NCBI RefSeq assembly: GCF_007752345.1
Contig: NZ_CP036299.1
Coordinates: forward strand, 2,939,501-3,003,500
Direction of reading: 5' to 3'
From: Planctopirus ephydatiae
GTDB taxonomy: Bacteria > Planctomycetota > Planctomycetia > Planctomycetales > Planctomycetaceae
DNA length: 64,000 bases
The notes under the pieces were generated by a model. That model did not search any database. It was not told where the DNA came from and saw only the letters and a list, made by a program, of their open reading frames with translations. Below, one piece after another: positions 45,501 through 53,393 of the stretch. Numbering within the stretch: position 1 is the stretch's first letter; each line of letters opens with the position of its first letter. Made by a program: the position numbers and the translations under genes.

Positions 45501-46486
45501 TCTGGGATTCCATCCCCGATGACGAACTGCGAGCGAAGGCCGCGAAACTCCACGAGCCTGCCGTCATGGAAGAGCAACTCCGCCGCATGCTGAAGGACGG
45601 TCGCATGCGAGGCATGGCCGAGGAGTTCGGCGCCCGCTGGCTCGGCGTGCGAGACTTCGTCGCCAATCACGGCCGCAGCCTCAAGCACTTCCCTGAGTTC
45701 ACGCCGGACTTGCGCGACGCGTTGGCCGAAGAGCCGGTGCGGTTCTTCGAAGACCTACTGATGAACGACCGCCCGGTTGCGGACGTGATCGCCGCCGACG
45801 CCGTGGTCATCAACGATGTCCTCGCCAAGCACTATGGCATCCCCGGCGTGACTGGTCCCCAGTGGCGGCGAGTCGAAAAGGTTTCAGCCTACGGTCGCGG
45901 CGGGTTGCTCGGCTTTGGTGCGATGCTCGCCAAGCAGTCAGCGTCGTCCCGTACAAGCCCAGTCAAACGTGGCGCGTGGGTGGTTCAGCTGGTCGGCGAG
46001 CGGCTGCCCAAGGTCCCGCCTGGAGTGCCACCGTTGCCGGAGACTCCGCCCGACGGACTCACCGTGCGCGAGATCACCGAGCGTCATCGTGCGGACTCGA
46101 AATGTGCCGGTTGCCACGTCCGCATCGATCCTTACGGCATGGCGATGGAACGGTTCGACGCCATCGGCCGACTGCGGCCCGCCAGCGAGCTGAAGCCGGG
46201 CGACACCAAAGGAACGCTCCGCGACGGCACCCAGATCGAGGACATCGCCGGCCTGCGGGACTACATCGCCGGCCCGCGGCGCGAGGACTTGTTGCGGGCG
46301 CTCGCTCACAAACTGACGGGCTACGCGCTCGGCCGCGCTGTGATGACCTCGGACCGCAAACTCGTGGACGAAGTGACCCATACCATGGCCAGCGGTGGTC
46401 GCTGGTCGGACGCCCTGCTCGTCATCGTCGGCAGCGAGCAGTTTCGCTGCATTCGACCGACAACCGAGACCGCTTCCACCAAGTAA
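42596..46486 (+). CDS. Giant DUF1592-type diheme cytochrome protein with central insert (copy 1)
   Basis: 1296 residues, twice the usual family size. A signal peptide (AVMLIACLTLAAAS) precedes heme site CGKCH (residues 53-57) and MPPKDAPQ. DUF1587 (RRLSNTEYDNAVRDLTGV, REFPVDSVGGEGFANVG) follows. A central region of about 600 residues has no named domain I recognise; it includes a helical Ala/Glu/Lys-rich part and a beta-rich part (VTVAWTSPIAGELAVAGRV) shared with copy 2. The C-terminal half is standard: AARGWRRPLAPDER, RLSFLLWDSIPDDELRAKA, YGRGGLLGFGAMLAKQS, and heme site CAGCHVRIDPYGMAMERFDAIG. Partner DUF1552 gene follows after 27 bases. The local GC is clearly higher than in the first 28 kb. 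Confidence 0.93.
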   Translation: MRCLIEVTPRRNRTACAVMLIACLTLAAASTDGADDLAQTYATQIQPLLARSCGKCHGKMPEDNDLDLTSFGSAQAILARPKMLSDVAERVSSGDMPPKDAPQPSQAEREQLLGWITAALDAEAAARAGDPGQVTLRRLSNTEYDNAVRDLTGVDMRPTLAREFPVDSVGGEGFANVGDAMPVTPELVERYHHAARDVAARAVLLPGGFRFSPSTERPDWTEEALKPLRSFHARYAGPNGEPPLATHLAATLKHRDRLTSGGAADIATVAAEEKLNATYLAALWAGLNGKSASPEEAIAQTKQWSEKAALAEAEKQRRQMASQSAKKAIESQWASSKRVLAESKVAEGGSVSFESKVSVQRGELLLLTVLPNENYGADSTLIEWTISETAGDQRTWSIADLVPNLLKGNPWSDKHEARWSFLETTSTPVFLTERRDSIAGHTELKSWSLGSEPSVFVNLAAEPVKVWTTLPARSVFVHPGPKRPVTVAWTSPIAGELAVAGRVADAHPAGLDGVSFELSHVAAADLGQALADLGSVSTILPDAGLPPDMLALVRYKWREATTDPAPVLAAIKAMQDQLFQGNYGKNAAMAVGNGFPAWEDVRRVVARERVQGAAREPLFRMVALPAHPDTFVIWDRLRLEGGDGPPLVFAEHPELGAAIEQASGLKFGQHPQGRPVPKSALVTAAGAEIVIDLKKLPAELQKALTLPRFLRADVSLDEASPETAAVQAFLIAATGGGGRLAEPVAKAEVGDPRAAQIVHPRVAAERARPAAEFRALFPPAVLFQPIIPRDAQGSVFLYRREDEPLRRLLLDDAGRAELDRLWSELEFVSEQALATPTAYEGLVQYYRKPNDGARIMFFYIQLFEEQIKREETAFLATQVAAQSRHLEELLAFAARGWRRPLAPDEREAILASYRADRAEGAKHDPAFRAALARVLSSPWFLYRVEQPSRGQHWQPVSGEELATRLSFLLWDSIPDDELRAKAAKLHEPAVMEEQLRRMLKDGRMRGMAEEFGARWLGVRDFVANHGRSLKHFPEFTPDLRDALAEEPVRFFEDLLMNDRPVADVIAADAVVINDVLAKHYGIPGVTGPQWRRVEKVSAYGRGGLLGFGAMLAKQSASSRTSPVKRGAWVVQLVGERLPKVPPGVPPLPETPPDGLTVREITERHRADSKCAGCHVRIDPYGMAMERFDAIGRLRPASELKPGDTKGTLRDGTQIEDIAGLRDYIAGPRREDLLRALAHKLTGYALGRAVMTSDRKLVDEVTHTMASGGRWSDALLVIVGSEQFRCIRPTTETASTK

Positions 46487-46513
46487 CGAACTACCCACAA
46501 AAGGAGTCTCCTG

Positions 46514-47815
46514 ATGCTCACGAAATCAAATTCCTTCTCGCGACGCACGCTCCTGCGCGGGATCGGTGTCTCGATGGCTCTGCCGTGGCTCGAATCGCTC
46601 TCGTTCGCAGCGGGCGAAAAAACCAACGCTGCCGCTCAACCGCCGACCCGTACGCTCGTCACCTTCACGGGGATGGGCTTTCACTCGCAGCACTGGTGGG
46701 CCAAGGGCGAGGGAGCGGGCATGGAACTCGGGCCGTGCCTGAAACCGCTTGAGCCCTGGAAGGAGCGGCTGGTCTTCCTTCGCGGCCTGTGGAACGAGCA
46801 GGCCAACAAGGGCGCCATCCACTGCATGCAGACCGGGAACATGCTCAGCGGCTCGCCGTTGTCGGGGGCCGAAGTCCGCACGGGCGTCAGTTTTGACCAG
46901 TTGATGGCTCAGCGGATTGGCGACCGCACGCGAATCCCTTCGCTGGTGCTAGGTTGCGAAGGACCGATTCCTGGACTCCAGGACGGGCTTCCCTTGCTCT
47001 ATAGCTCGCACATTTCGTGGAGCACGGCGGTGTCGCCGACCTGGACCGAGACGCGTCCGGCGCTGGCGTTCGACCAACTCTTCCGCACCGACCGCAATCG
47101 TGGCGACCGCCGCGTCGTCGATGCCGTGCTCGAAGACGCGAAGTCGCTGCGTCTGCGGCTCTCCCTCTCAGATCGTCAGCGGTTTGAGGAGTACCTGGGC
47201 AGCGTTCACGAGATCGAGGGTCGCATCAAGCGGGCCGGCAAGGAGCGCGAGGCCGGCGGCTGGACCCCGAGCTTGGCCGCCCCCGATCGCCCGCGACCCG
47301 CCGATGGCATTCCCGCTGAGATCCCGGACTACTGGAAACTAATGAACGATATTGTGCTGCTGGCCTTCCGCACCGACACCACCCGGATCGCGACCCTCAA
47401 GTATTGCAACGATGGCTCCGCCGAAACCCACACTCACTGCGGCGCCAAAGATCAGCATCACCAGATGAGCCACACTCAGCCGCCGGAGCTCGTCCCACTC
47501 AACCAGTTCTTCATGGCCCAGCTTGCTTACCTCTGCGAGCGAATGTCGGAGGTCAAGGAAGGGGATCGCTCGTTGCTCGACAACACCTCGATCATGCACT
47601 GTTCGAGCATGTTGCACGGCAGTCACGACGCGAAGCAGTTGCCGATCATCCTGCTCGGCGGCGCGGGTGGAAGACTCCGCGGCGGCCGCGTGCTCGACTA
47701 CTTGAATTCGCCCAACCGCCGCATGTGCAGCCTGTTCTTACACCTCATGGACTGGGGCGGTCTGGAACTCGACCAATTCGGCGACTCAAGGGAGCGGCTG
47801 ACGGGTATCTGCTAA
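46514..47815 (+). CDS. DUF1552 family TAT-exported protein (copy 1)
   Basis: 433 residues. The twin-arginine signal SRRTLLRGIGVSMALPWLES is at the N-terminus, preceded by an AAGGAG-type site. Family motifs: FTGMGFHSQHWWAKGEG, FLRGLWNEQANKGAIHCMQT, GNMLSGSPLSGAEVRTGVSF, LLYSSHISWS, YLGSVHEIEGRIKRA, RTDTTRIATLKYCNDGS and LLDNTSIMHCSSMLHGSHD, then LGGAGGRLRGGRVLDY. It is a close paralogue of the DUF1552 protein at 52059, sharing the GFHS..WWAKGEG and SSHISWS segments, so the two units arose by tandem duplication. Expected in the periplasm with the diheme protein encoded just before it. Confidence 0.94.
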   Translation: MLTKSNSFSRRTLLRGIGVSMALPWLESLSFAAGEKTNAAAQPPTRTLVTFTGMGFHSQHWWAKGEGAGMELGPCLKPLEPWKERLVFLRGLWNEQANKGAIHCMQTGNMLSGSPLSGAEVRTGVSFDQLMAQRIGDRTRIPSLVLGCEGPIPGLQDGLPLLYSSHISWSTAVSPTWTETRPALAFDQLFRTDRNRGDRRVVDAVLEDAKSLRLRLSLSDRQRFEEYLGSVHEIEGRIKRAGKEREAGGWTPSLAAPDRPRPADGIPAEIPDYWKLMNDIVLLAFRTDTTRIATLKYCNDGSAETHTHCGAKDQHHQMSHTQPPELVPLNQFFMAQLAYLCERMSEVKEGDRSLLDNTSIMHCSSMLHGSHDAKQLPIILLGGAGGRLRGGRVLDYLNSPNRRMCSLFLHLMDWGGLELDQFGDSRERLTGIC

Positions 47816-47890
47816 CCACAAGCGATTGTCGCCGTTCGCGGAGCGAAAAGCGATGTTGACAACTTGCCACATCAACATTGAGTTAGACCC

Positions 47891-50800
47891 ATGAGAAATA
47901 CGATTCTTGCCGTAACAGTGTTGCTGATGACCGTTGCTGCAAACGGCTTCGCCGCTGAGCCATTCGAGCAGGCGATTCGACCGTTGTTGCGCGAGTACTG
48001 CGTGACGTGCCATTCGACCGAGAAGCAAGAAGGCGAGCTTGACCTGGAGCGATTCCTGTCATTGGAGCAGGTCCAGCAGCACGCTGACGTTTGGGAGCGG
48101 GTTCAGGAACAACTGGCTCTGGGCGAAATGCCGCCAAAGGATGCCAAACAGCTTTCGGAGGAACAGAGGCGACTCCTGGCCGGGTGGGTTCGTAATACCC
48201 TCAACGAGATCGCACTGACCAATGCGGGAGATCCGGGCCCGGTCGTGCTCCGCCGGTTGTCCAATCACGAATACACCTACACGCTCCGCGATTTGACCGG
48301 AGTGCCGTCGCTCGATCCGGCTCGCGAGTTCCCCGTCGACGGCGCGGCGGGCGAAGGATTTACGAATGTCGGCGCGGCGCTCGTGATGTCGCCTGCGTTG
48401 CTGTCGAAGTACCTCGAAGCGGCAAAGGATGTCGCGGATCATCTCGTGCTGACGCCAACGGGGTTTCGGTTCTCGGCAGGGACTTCGTCGCGTGATGCCA
48501 CGAACGAGACGCTGGCCTTGATTCGCGAGTTCTATGCTCGCTACAGCGACACCGGAGAGCAGTCCGTCGAAGTCGGCGGCACGGGTAAGGTCAGCTCCCA
48601 AGGGGGAGTGCTGCCGCTGGCGAAGTATCTCGCAGCGGTGACTCAAGAACGCGCCTCGCTTGCCAACGGTTCAAAGAAGATCGCTGATGTGGCGCAGGAG
48701 CGAGGCTTGAGCGCCAAGTACCTCGGGCTGCTGTGGGCCATGCTGCAAGAGCAGAAGCAACAGAAAGAACCATCGCTCGTGCTCGATTCGCTGCGTGCGA
48801 AGTGGCGTGAAGGAAGTCTTACAGCCGCCGACATCGAACCGTGGCAAAAGGCGTTGTGGCGTTTCTCAAACGTCGGGCATCTCGGCAAGGTTGGCGGCCC
48901 GAAAGCCTGGCTGGAAGCGGTGACGCCGCTCGCTGCCCAACATGAGTTCCGGCTGAAGTTGCAAGCTCCCGCAGATGACGGCGATCTCACGCTGTATCTC
49001 ACGACGACCGATGCCGGTGACGGGAACGCCAATGATTTTGCCATTTGGGAGAATGCGCGGCTCATCACTCCGGGGCGCGGGGAGTTGCCCTTGCGCGATG
49101 TCCGCTCGGTATTGCAGCAGATTGAACGTCAGAGTGATGTGGTCAAAGAAAGCGTGGTGCGATGCCTTGCGGCGGCTCATGAAGTAGAAACTACGAAGGA
49201 ACAGGCCGATCTTGCGGCACTGGCTCAGAAGCACAACATCGACGCCGAAGTGCTCGCGGGCTGGCTGACGTATCTGGGCATCGCCAGCGCGGGGGAATCG
49301 AAGCTGGAGCCACTGATCACAAAGAAAGCCGACAGCGTCGCCAACTACAACTTCATCCAGGGCTGGGTCGGAGAGAACGCCCTCAGCGTACTGGCGAATT
49401 CATCCGACGCGACGGTCAACATCCCCGGCGAGATGAAGCCCCACAGCATCGCGACGCATCCGTCGCCGAAATTTGCGACCGTCATTGCCTGGCGCAGCCC
49501 AATCGCCGGTACGTTGAAGATCAGCGGCACGGTTCAGGACGGACACACGGCTTGCGGCAATGGCATCCTTTACACATTGGAGCTGCGACGCGGACCGACT
49601 CGCGAATTGCTGGTGGCGGGCGAAAGCAAAGGCTCGTCGGTGATTCCCCTTGGTCCGCTGCAAGACGTGAGCGTCATGCAAGGCGATGTGATCGCGCTCG
49701 TGATTGATCCGAAAGGCAACGAGCATACCTGCGATCACACGCCGATCAATCTGACGCTCGGTGACGGCAAGCTCGAATGGGATCTCGCCAAAGATGTGTC
49801 GTCCGACATTCTTGCGAGCAATCCGCATGCGGATCGGCACGGCAACAGTGCGGTGTGGCATTTCCTGAGTCAGCCTGCCAGCGGCGCCACATCGCCTGCA
49901 CCGGCCATCGAAGCGACCTCGCTGCTCTCGAAATGGCGCAGTGCGAAGGACGGTACGGAGCGAAATCAGATCGCCGCGCGAGTGCGACAATTGCTCCAGC
50001 AGGATGCCGCAGCAGCCGCACAGGTCAGTGCGGCAGATCGTGCTCTGAGTCAGCAGCTTCTTTCCTTCAATGGTCCATTGCTGGTCGATGCATGGCGTTC
50101 TATGAAGGCACAAGCGACCGAGGACTCACAGTCATCGCATGGCCTCGATCCGGCACTGTTTGGCAAGCACCCTGCGAACGGCGAGGTCGCTGCGACGAGC
50201 CTCTGCGTGCAGGCTCCATCGGTTGTTGAGTTGCGACTTCCGAGTTCTCTGGTTGCCGGCGCTGAGTTCGTGGCAACCGGTCGCTTGCATGCCGCGACAG
50301 CAACAGACGGCAGCGTGCAAATGCAGGTGCTAACAACGAAGCCGGCAGCGGCTTCCGGTCTGCGCGCGACGAGTGCGACCTCCGCCCAAGAAGGCGGAGC
50401 ATGGAACAGCAGCAAGCCACCGATGATGTTCGATGCCCCGATTCTAGTGGCGGAAGGGAGCGACGCGCGTCGCCGGCTCGAAGCGGCTTTCGATGACTTC
50501 CGCGCCCTGTTCCCCACAGCCCTGTGCTACACGAAGATCGTTCCTGTGGATGAGGTCGTGACACTGACGCTGTTCCATCGGGAAGACGAACCACTACGGC
50601 GACTGATGCTCAACGATAATCAAATCTCCGAGTTGGACCGCTTGTGGGACGAACTGCATTTCGTCAGCGAAGACGCTCTCACGTTGGTGGATGCCTACGA
50701 GCAAATCTGGCAGTTTTCGACCCAGGACGGCCCCAACGCGCCCAACGGAGATAAGCGTTTGGAACCTCTGCGTCAGCCGATCATAGATGCGGCGGCAAAG

Positions 50801-51988
50801 TTCAAAGAGCAGAAGAAAGCGGCCATCGAACCTCAAAAGGCTGCCGTGCTCGCTATTGCTGAAAAAGCCTGGCGACGGCCACTCACCGAGTCCGAGATTG
50901 CGGGACTCAGGACGTTCGAACCGCGTTTGATGCTTGTAAGAATTCTCACCTCACCAGCGTTCCTGTATCGCAGCGAAACGCCCGCTGCTAAGACCGGGGC
51001 GGTGAATGACTGGGAACTCGCCACACGGCTGAGTTACTTCCTGTGGTCCTCGCTGCCCGACGAAGAACTGCGATGCGTCGCCGCAGCGGGCAAGCTGCGC
51101 GACCCTGAGGTCTTGGCCGCGCAAGCACGTCGTATGCTCAAGGACGATCGAGTCCGCCGGCTCGCGACCGAGTTCGGTTGCCAATACCTGCATGTTCGCG
51201 ATGTGGCCATGCTCGATGAGAAGAGTGAACGCCACTTCCCTGGCTTCAAGCCACTCCGTGAAGCGATGCAGGAAGAAGTGACTCGCTTCTATATCGACCT
51301 CTTCCAGAACGATCGCAGCTCGCTTTTGCTGCTGGATGCGGATTACACGTTCCTCAACAAGCCGCTGGCTGATCACTATGGCATCCCGTTCGAAGGAAGC
51401 GATTGGCAGCGAGTGGAAGGCATCAAGAAGTATGGTCGCGGAGGCGCACTGGGCTTCTCCGCGACGCTCGCGAAACATTCAGGAGCGTCACGCACAAGCG
51501 CCATCTTGCGCGGCATGTGGGTCAGCGAAGTGCTGCTCGGCGACAATATTCCCAATCCGCCCAAAGGCGTTCCGACGTTGCCGGAAGAAGCCCCGGCAGG
51601 ACTCAGCGAACGCCAGTTGATCGAACGCCACAGCAGCGACGCTCGCTGCGCCGGTTGCCACAGACGAATCGACCCCTTCGGTTTCGCGCTCGAAGGCTTC
51701 GACGCGATCGGTCGAACGCGGGCGGCCGACACGAAGTCGGTGACCTTCGACGGCACGGCTGTGGAAGGCTTGGCCGGTTTGCGGGATTATCTGGCCAACC
51801 AGCGTCGAGCCGATTTTCTCCGACAGTTCAGTCGCAAACTGCTCGGCTACTCGCTGGGGCGAAGCACGCAACTGTCCGACCAACCGCTGATCGACAACCT
51901 CTCCAAAACGGAGGGAGGCCATGTCGGCAAGATGATCGAGCACATTGTTCGCAGTCCTCAGTTTCGCGAGATCCGCGGCAGTGGTTAG
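47891..51988 (+). CDS. Giant DUF1592-type diheme cytochrome protein with central insert (copy 2)
   Basis: 1365 residues, the largest protein in the window. A signal peptide (TILAVTVLLMTVAANGFA) precedes heme site CVTCH and MPPKDAKQ. DUF1587 (RRLSNHEYTYTLRDLTGV, AREFPVDGAAGEGFTNVG) is followed by a central insert of about 650 residues. Within it are WLEAVTPLAAQHEFRLKLQA, a beta-sandwich-like stretch (FATVIAWRSPIAGTLKISGT, DGHTACGNGILYTLEL) and FIQGWVGENALSVLANSSDA. The C-terminal half matches the family: [51 protein letters not shown], and heme site CAGCHRRIDPFGFALEGFDA. It is clearly paralogous to copy 1. It lies 75 bases after the first DUF1552 gene and 70 before the second. Confidence 0.94.
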   Translation: MRNTILAVTVLLMTVAANGFAAEPFEQAIRPLLREYCVTCHSTEKQEGELDLERFLSLEQVQQHADVWERVQEQLALGEMPPKDAKQLSEEQRRLLAGWVRNTLNEIALTNAGDPGPVVLRRLSNHEYTYTLRDLTGVPSLDPAREFPVDGAAGEGFTNVGAALVMSPALLSKYLEAAKDVADHLVLTPTGFRFSAGTSSRDATNETLALIREFYARYSDTGEQSVEVGGTGKVSSQGGVLPLAKYLAAVTQERASLANGSKKIADVAQERGLSAKYLGLLWAMLQEQKQQKEPSLVLDSLRAKWREGSLTAADIEPWQKALWRFSNVGHLGKVGGPKAWLEAVTPLAAQHEFRLKLQAPADDGDLTLYLTTTDAGDGNANDFAIWENARLITPGRGELPLRDVRSVLQQIERQSDVVKESVVRCLAAAHEVETTKEQADLAALAQKHNIDAEVLAGWLTYLGIASAGESKLEPLITKKADSVANYNFIQGWVGENALSVLANSSDATVNIPGEMKPHSIATHPSPKFATVIAWRSPIAGTLKISGTVQDGHTACGNGILYTLELRRGPTRELLVAGESKGSSVIPLGPLQDVSVMQGDVIALVIDPKGNEHTCDHTPINLTLGDGKLEWDLAKDVSSDILASNPHADRHGNSAVWHFLSQPASGATSPAPAIEATSLLSKWRSAKDGTERNQIAARVRQLLQQDAAAAAQVSAADRALSQQLLSFNGPLLVDAWRSMKAQATEDSQSSHGLDPALFGKHPANGEVAATSLCVQAPSVVELRLPSSLVAGAEFVATGRLHAATATDGSVQMQVLTTKPAAASGLRATSATSAQEGGAWNSSKPPMMFDAPILVAEGSDARRRLEAAFDDFRALFPTALCYTKIVPVDEVVTLTLFHREDEPLRRLMLNDNQISELDRLWDELHFVSEDALTLVDAYEQIWQFSTQDGPNAPNGDKRLEPLRQPIIDAAAKFKEQKKAAIEPQKAAVLAIAEKAWRRPLTESEIAGLRTFEPRLMLVRILTSPAFLYRSETPAAKTGAVNDWELATRLSYFLWSSLPDEELRCVAAAGKLRDPEVLAAQARRMLKDDRVRRLATEFGCQYLHVRDVAMLDEKSERHFPGFKPLREAMQEEVTRFYIDLFQNDRSSLLLLDADYTFLNKPLADHYGIPFEGSDWQRVEGIKKYGRGGALGFSATLAKHSGASRTSAILRGMWVSEVLLGDNIPNPPKGVPTLPEEAPAGLSERQLIERHSSDARCAGCHRRIDPFGFALEGFDAIGRTRAADTKSVTFDGTAVEGLAGLRDYLANQRRADFLRQFSRKLLGYSLGRSTQLSDQPLIDNLSKTEGGHVGKMIEHIVRSPQFREIRGSG

Positions 51989-52058
51989 TGAACGCATCGC
52001 CCGTTCGAAGTCAGCAAGAATTCCCGGCATCCGAATTTTCTAGTCAGGAGCATTCGCA

Positions 52059-53390
52059 ATGCGATCACATCACTTCTCTCGGCGGACATTCTTGCGTGGC
52101 CTCGGCGTCTCGATGGCACTGCCGTGGATGGAGTCGCTGCGTGTCTGGGGAGACGAGTCTAAGTCATCCCAAGTCGCGAGCAACGCACCGATCCGGTTGT
52201 GCGTGACCTTCTCCGGCAATGGCTTTCATTCGAAGGAATGGTGGGCCAAAGGGGAAGGCCGCAACATGGAACTCGGCCAGGTCCTTCAGCCGCTAACCGA
52301 TTTCCGAGAGAAGTTGGTCTTTGTTCGAGGCTTGTACCACGAACAGGCACGCAAAGGGAACATTCACAGTTCGCAGACCGGCAACATGCTCTCGGGCGCT
52401 TCGATCGCCAGCGGCGGCGAGATTCGCTCAGGGACCAGCTTCGATCAGGTCATCGCTCAGACCTATGGCCGCAGCACAAAAGTCCCGAGTATGGTCCTGG
52501 CCTGCGAGACCTCGAACCCTTCGGTCCACAAGAACTACAGTATGCTCTACAGTTCGCACATCTCGTGGAGTTCCCCGACGACTCCCACACCTCTGGAACT
52601 CTATCCCGCGCTGGCGTTCGACCGACTCTTCAAGGACGCATCGTCACCCGAAGATCAGAGCGTTCTGGATGCGGTGCTCGCCGATGCCAAAGACCTGCGG
52701 CGGAAGATCAGTTCCGGAGATCAGCAGAAGCTTGATGAGTACCTCGACAGCGTTCGCGAAATTGAGACCCGTATCGCGAGTGCCGGCAAACGTGGCGAAT
52801 TGCAGGGTTGGAAGCCAACTCTCGACAAACCGAACATGCAACGCCCGGCGGATGGGATTCCGCAGGATATCTCTGAGCACATGCGGTTGATGATCGATAT
52901 TCTCGTCCTCGGTTTTCAGACCGACACGACGCGCGTGGCGACGCTCAAGCTGAACAACGACCACAGCGCGCTGCGATTCCCGAATCTTACCAGTGTCGAG
53001 CAGGCGGGACACGGCATTGATTACATGATCCATCACCTGCTCTCCCACAGCGACGGCCGAGACTGGCTGAAGGTGAATCAGTTCTTTATGGAGCAGATTG
53101 CCTACCTGGCACGGAAGCTCGACTCCATTCAGGAAGACGATCGCACGCTGCTCGACAACACGATGCTGATGCACTGTTCGAGCATGATGGCCGGTGCGTT
53201 ACACAACAACGACCAACTCCCGGTGATCCTGCTGGGCGGCGCCGGCGGCAAGTTGAAAGGGGGCCGCGCCCTCGACTATACCGGCAAACCCGAACGTCAA
53301 CTGTGCCGTCTGTTCCTTTCGATGATGGACAAGATGGATATCCATCCCGAAACTTTCGGCGACGCAAAGACCATGCTTGAGGAGGTTTGA
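52059..53390 (+). CDS. DUF1552 family TAT-exported protein (copy 2)
   Basis: 443 residues. Twin-arginine signal SRRTFLRGLGVSMALPWMES. Motifs: FSGNGFHSKEWWAKGEG, FVRGLYHEQARKGNIHSSQT, GNMLSGASIASGGEIRSGTS, LYSSHISWSSPTTPT, YLDSVREIETRIAS, QTDTTRVATLKLNNDHS, LLDNTMLMHCSSMMAGALHN and LGGAGGKLKGGRALDY. It aligns with copy 1 over its whole length. Its stop is only 3 bases before the ATG of the next DUF1592 gene, which suggests translational coupling between unlike pairs and supports one long transcript. No reaction is known for the family. Confidence 0.94.
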   Translation: MRSHHFSRRTFLRGLGVSMALPWMESLRVWGDESKSSQVASNAPIRLCVTFSGNGFHSKEWWAKGEGRNMELGQVLQPLTDFREKLVFVRGLYHEQARKGNIHSSQTGNMLSGASIASGGEIRSGTSFDQVIAQTYGRSTKVPSMVLACETSNPSVHKNYSMLYSSHISWSSPTTPTPLELYPALAFDRLFKDASSPEDQSVLDAVLADAKDLRRKISSGDQQKLDEYLDSVREIETRIASAGKRGELQGWKPTLDKPNMQRPADGIPQDISEHMRLMIDILVLGFQTDTTRVATLKLNNDHSALRFPNLTSVEQAGHGIDYMIHHLLSHSDGRDWLKVNQFFMEQIAYLARKLDSIQEDDRTLLDNTMLMHCSSMMAGALHNNDQLPVILLGGAGGKLKGGRALDYTGKPERQLCRLFLSMMDKMDIHPETFGDAKTMLEEV

Positions 53391-53393
53391 GCG

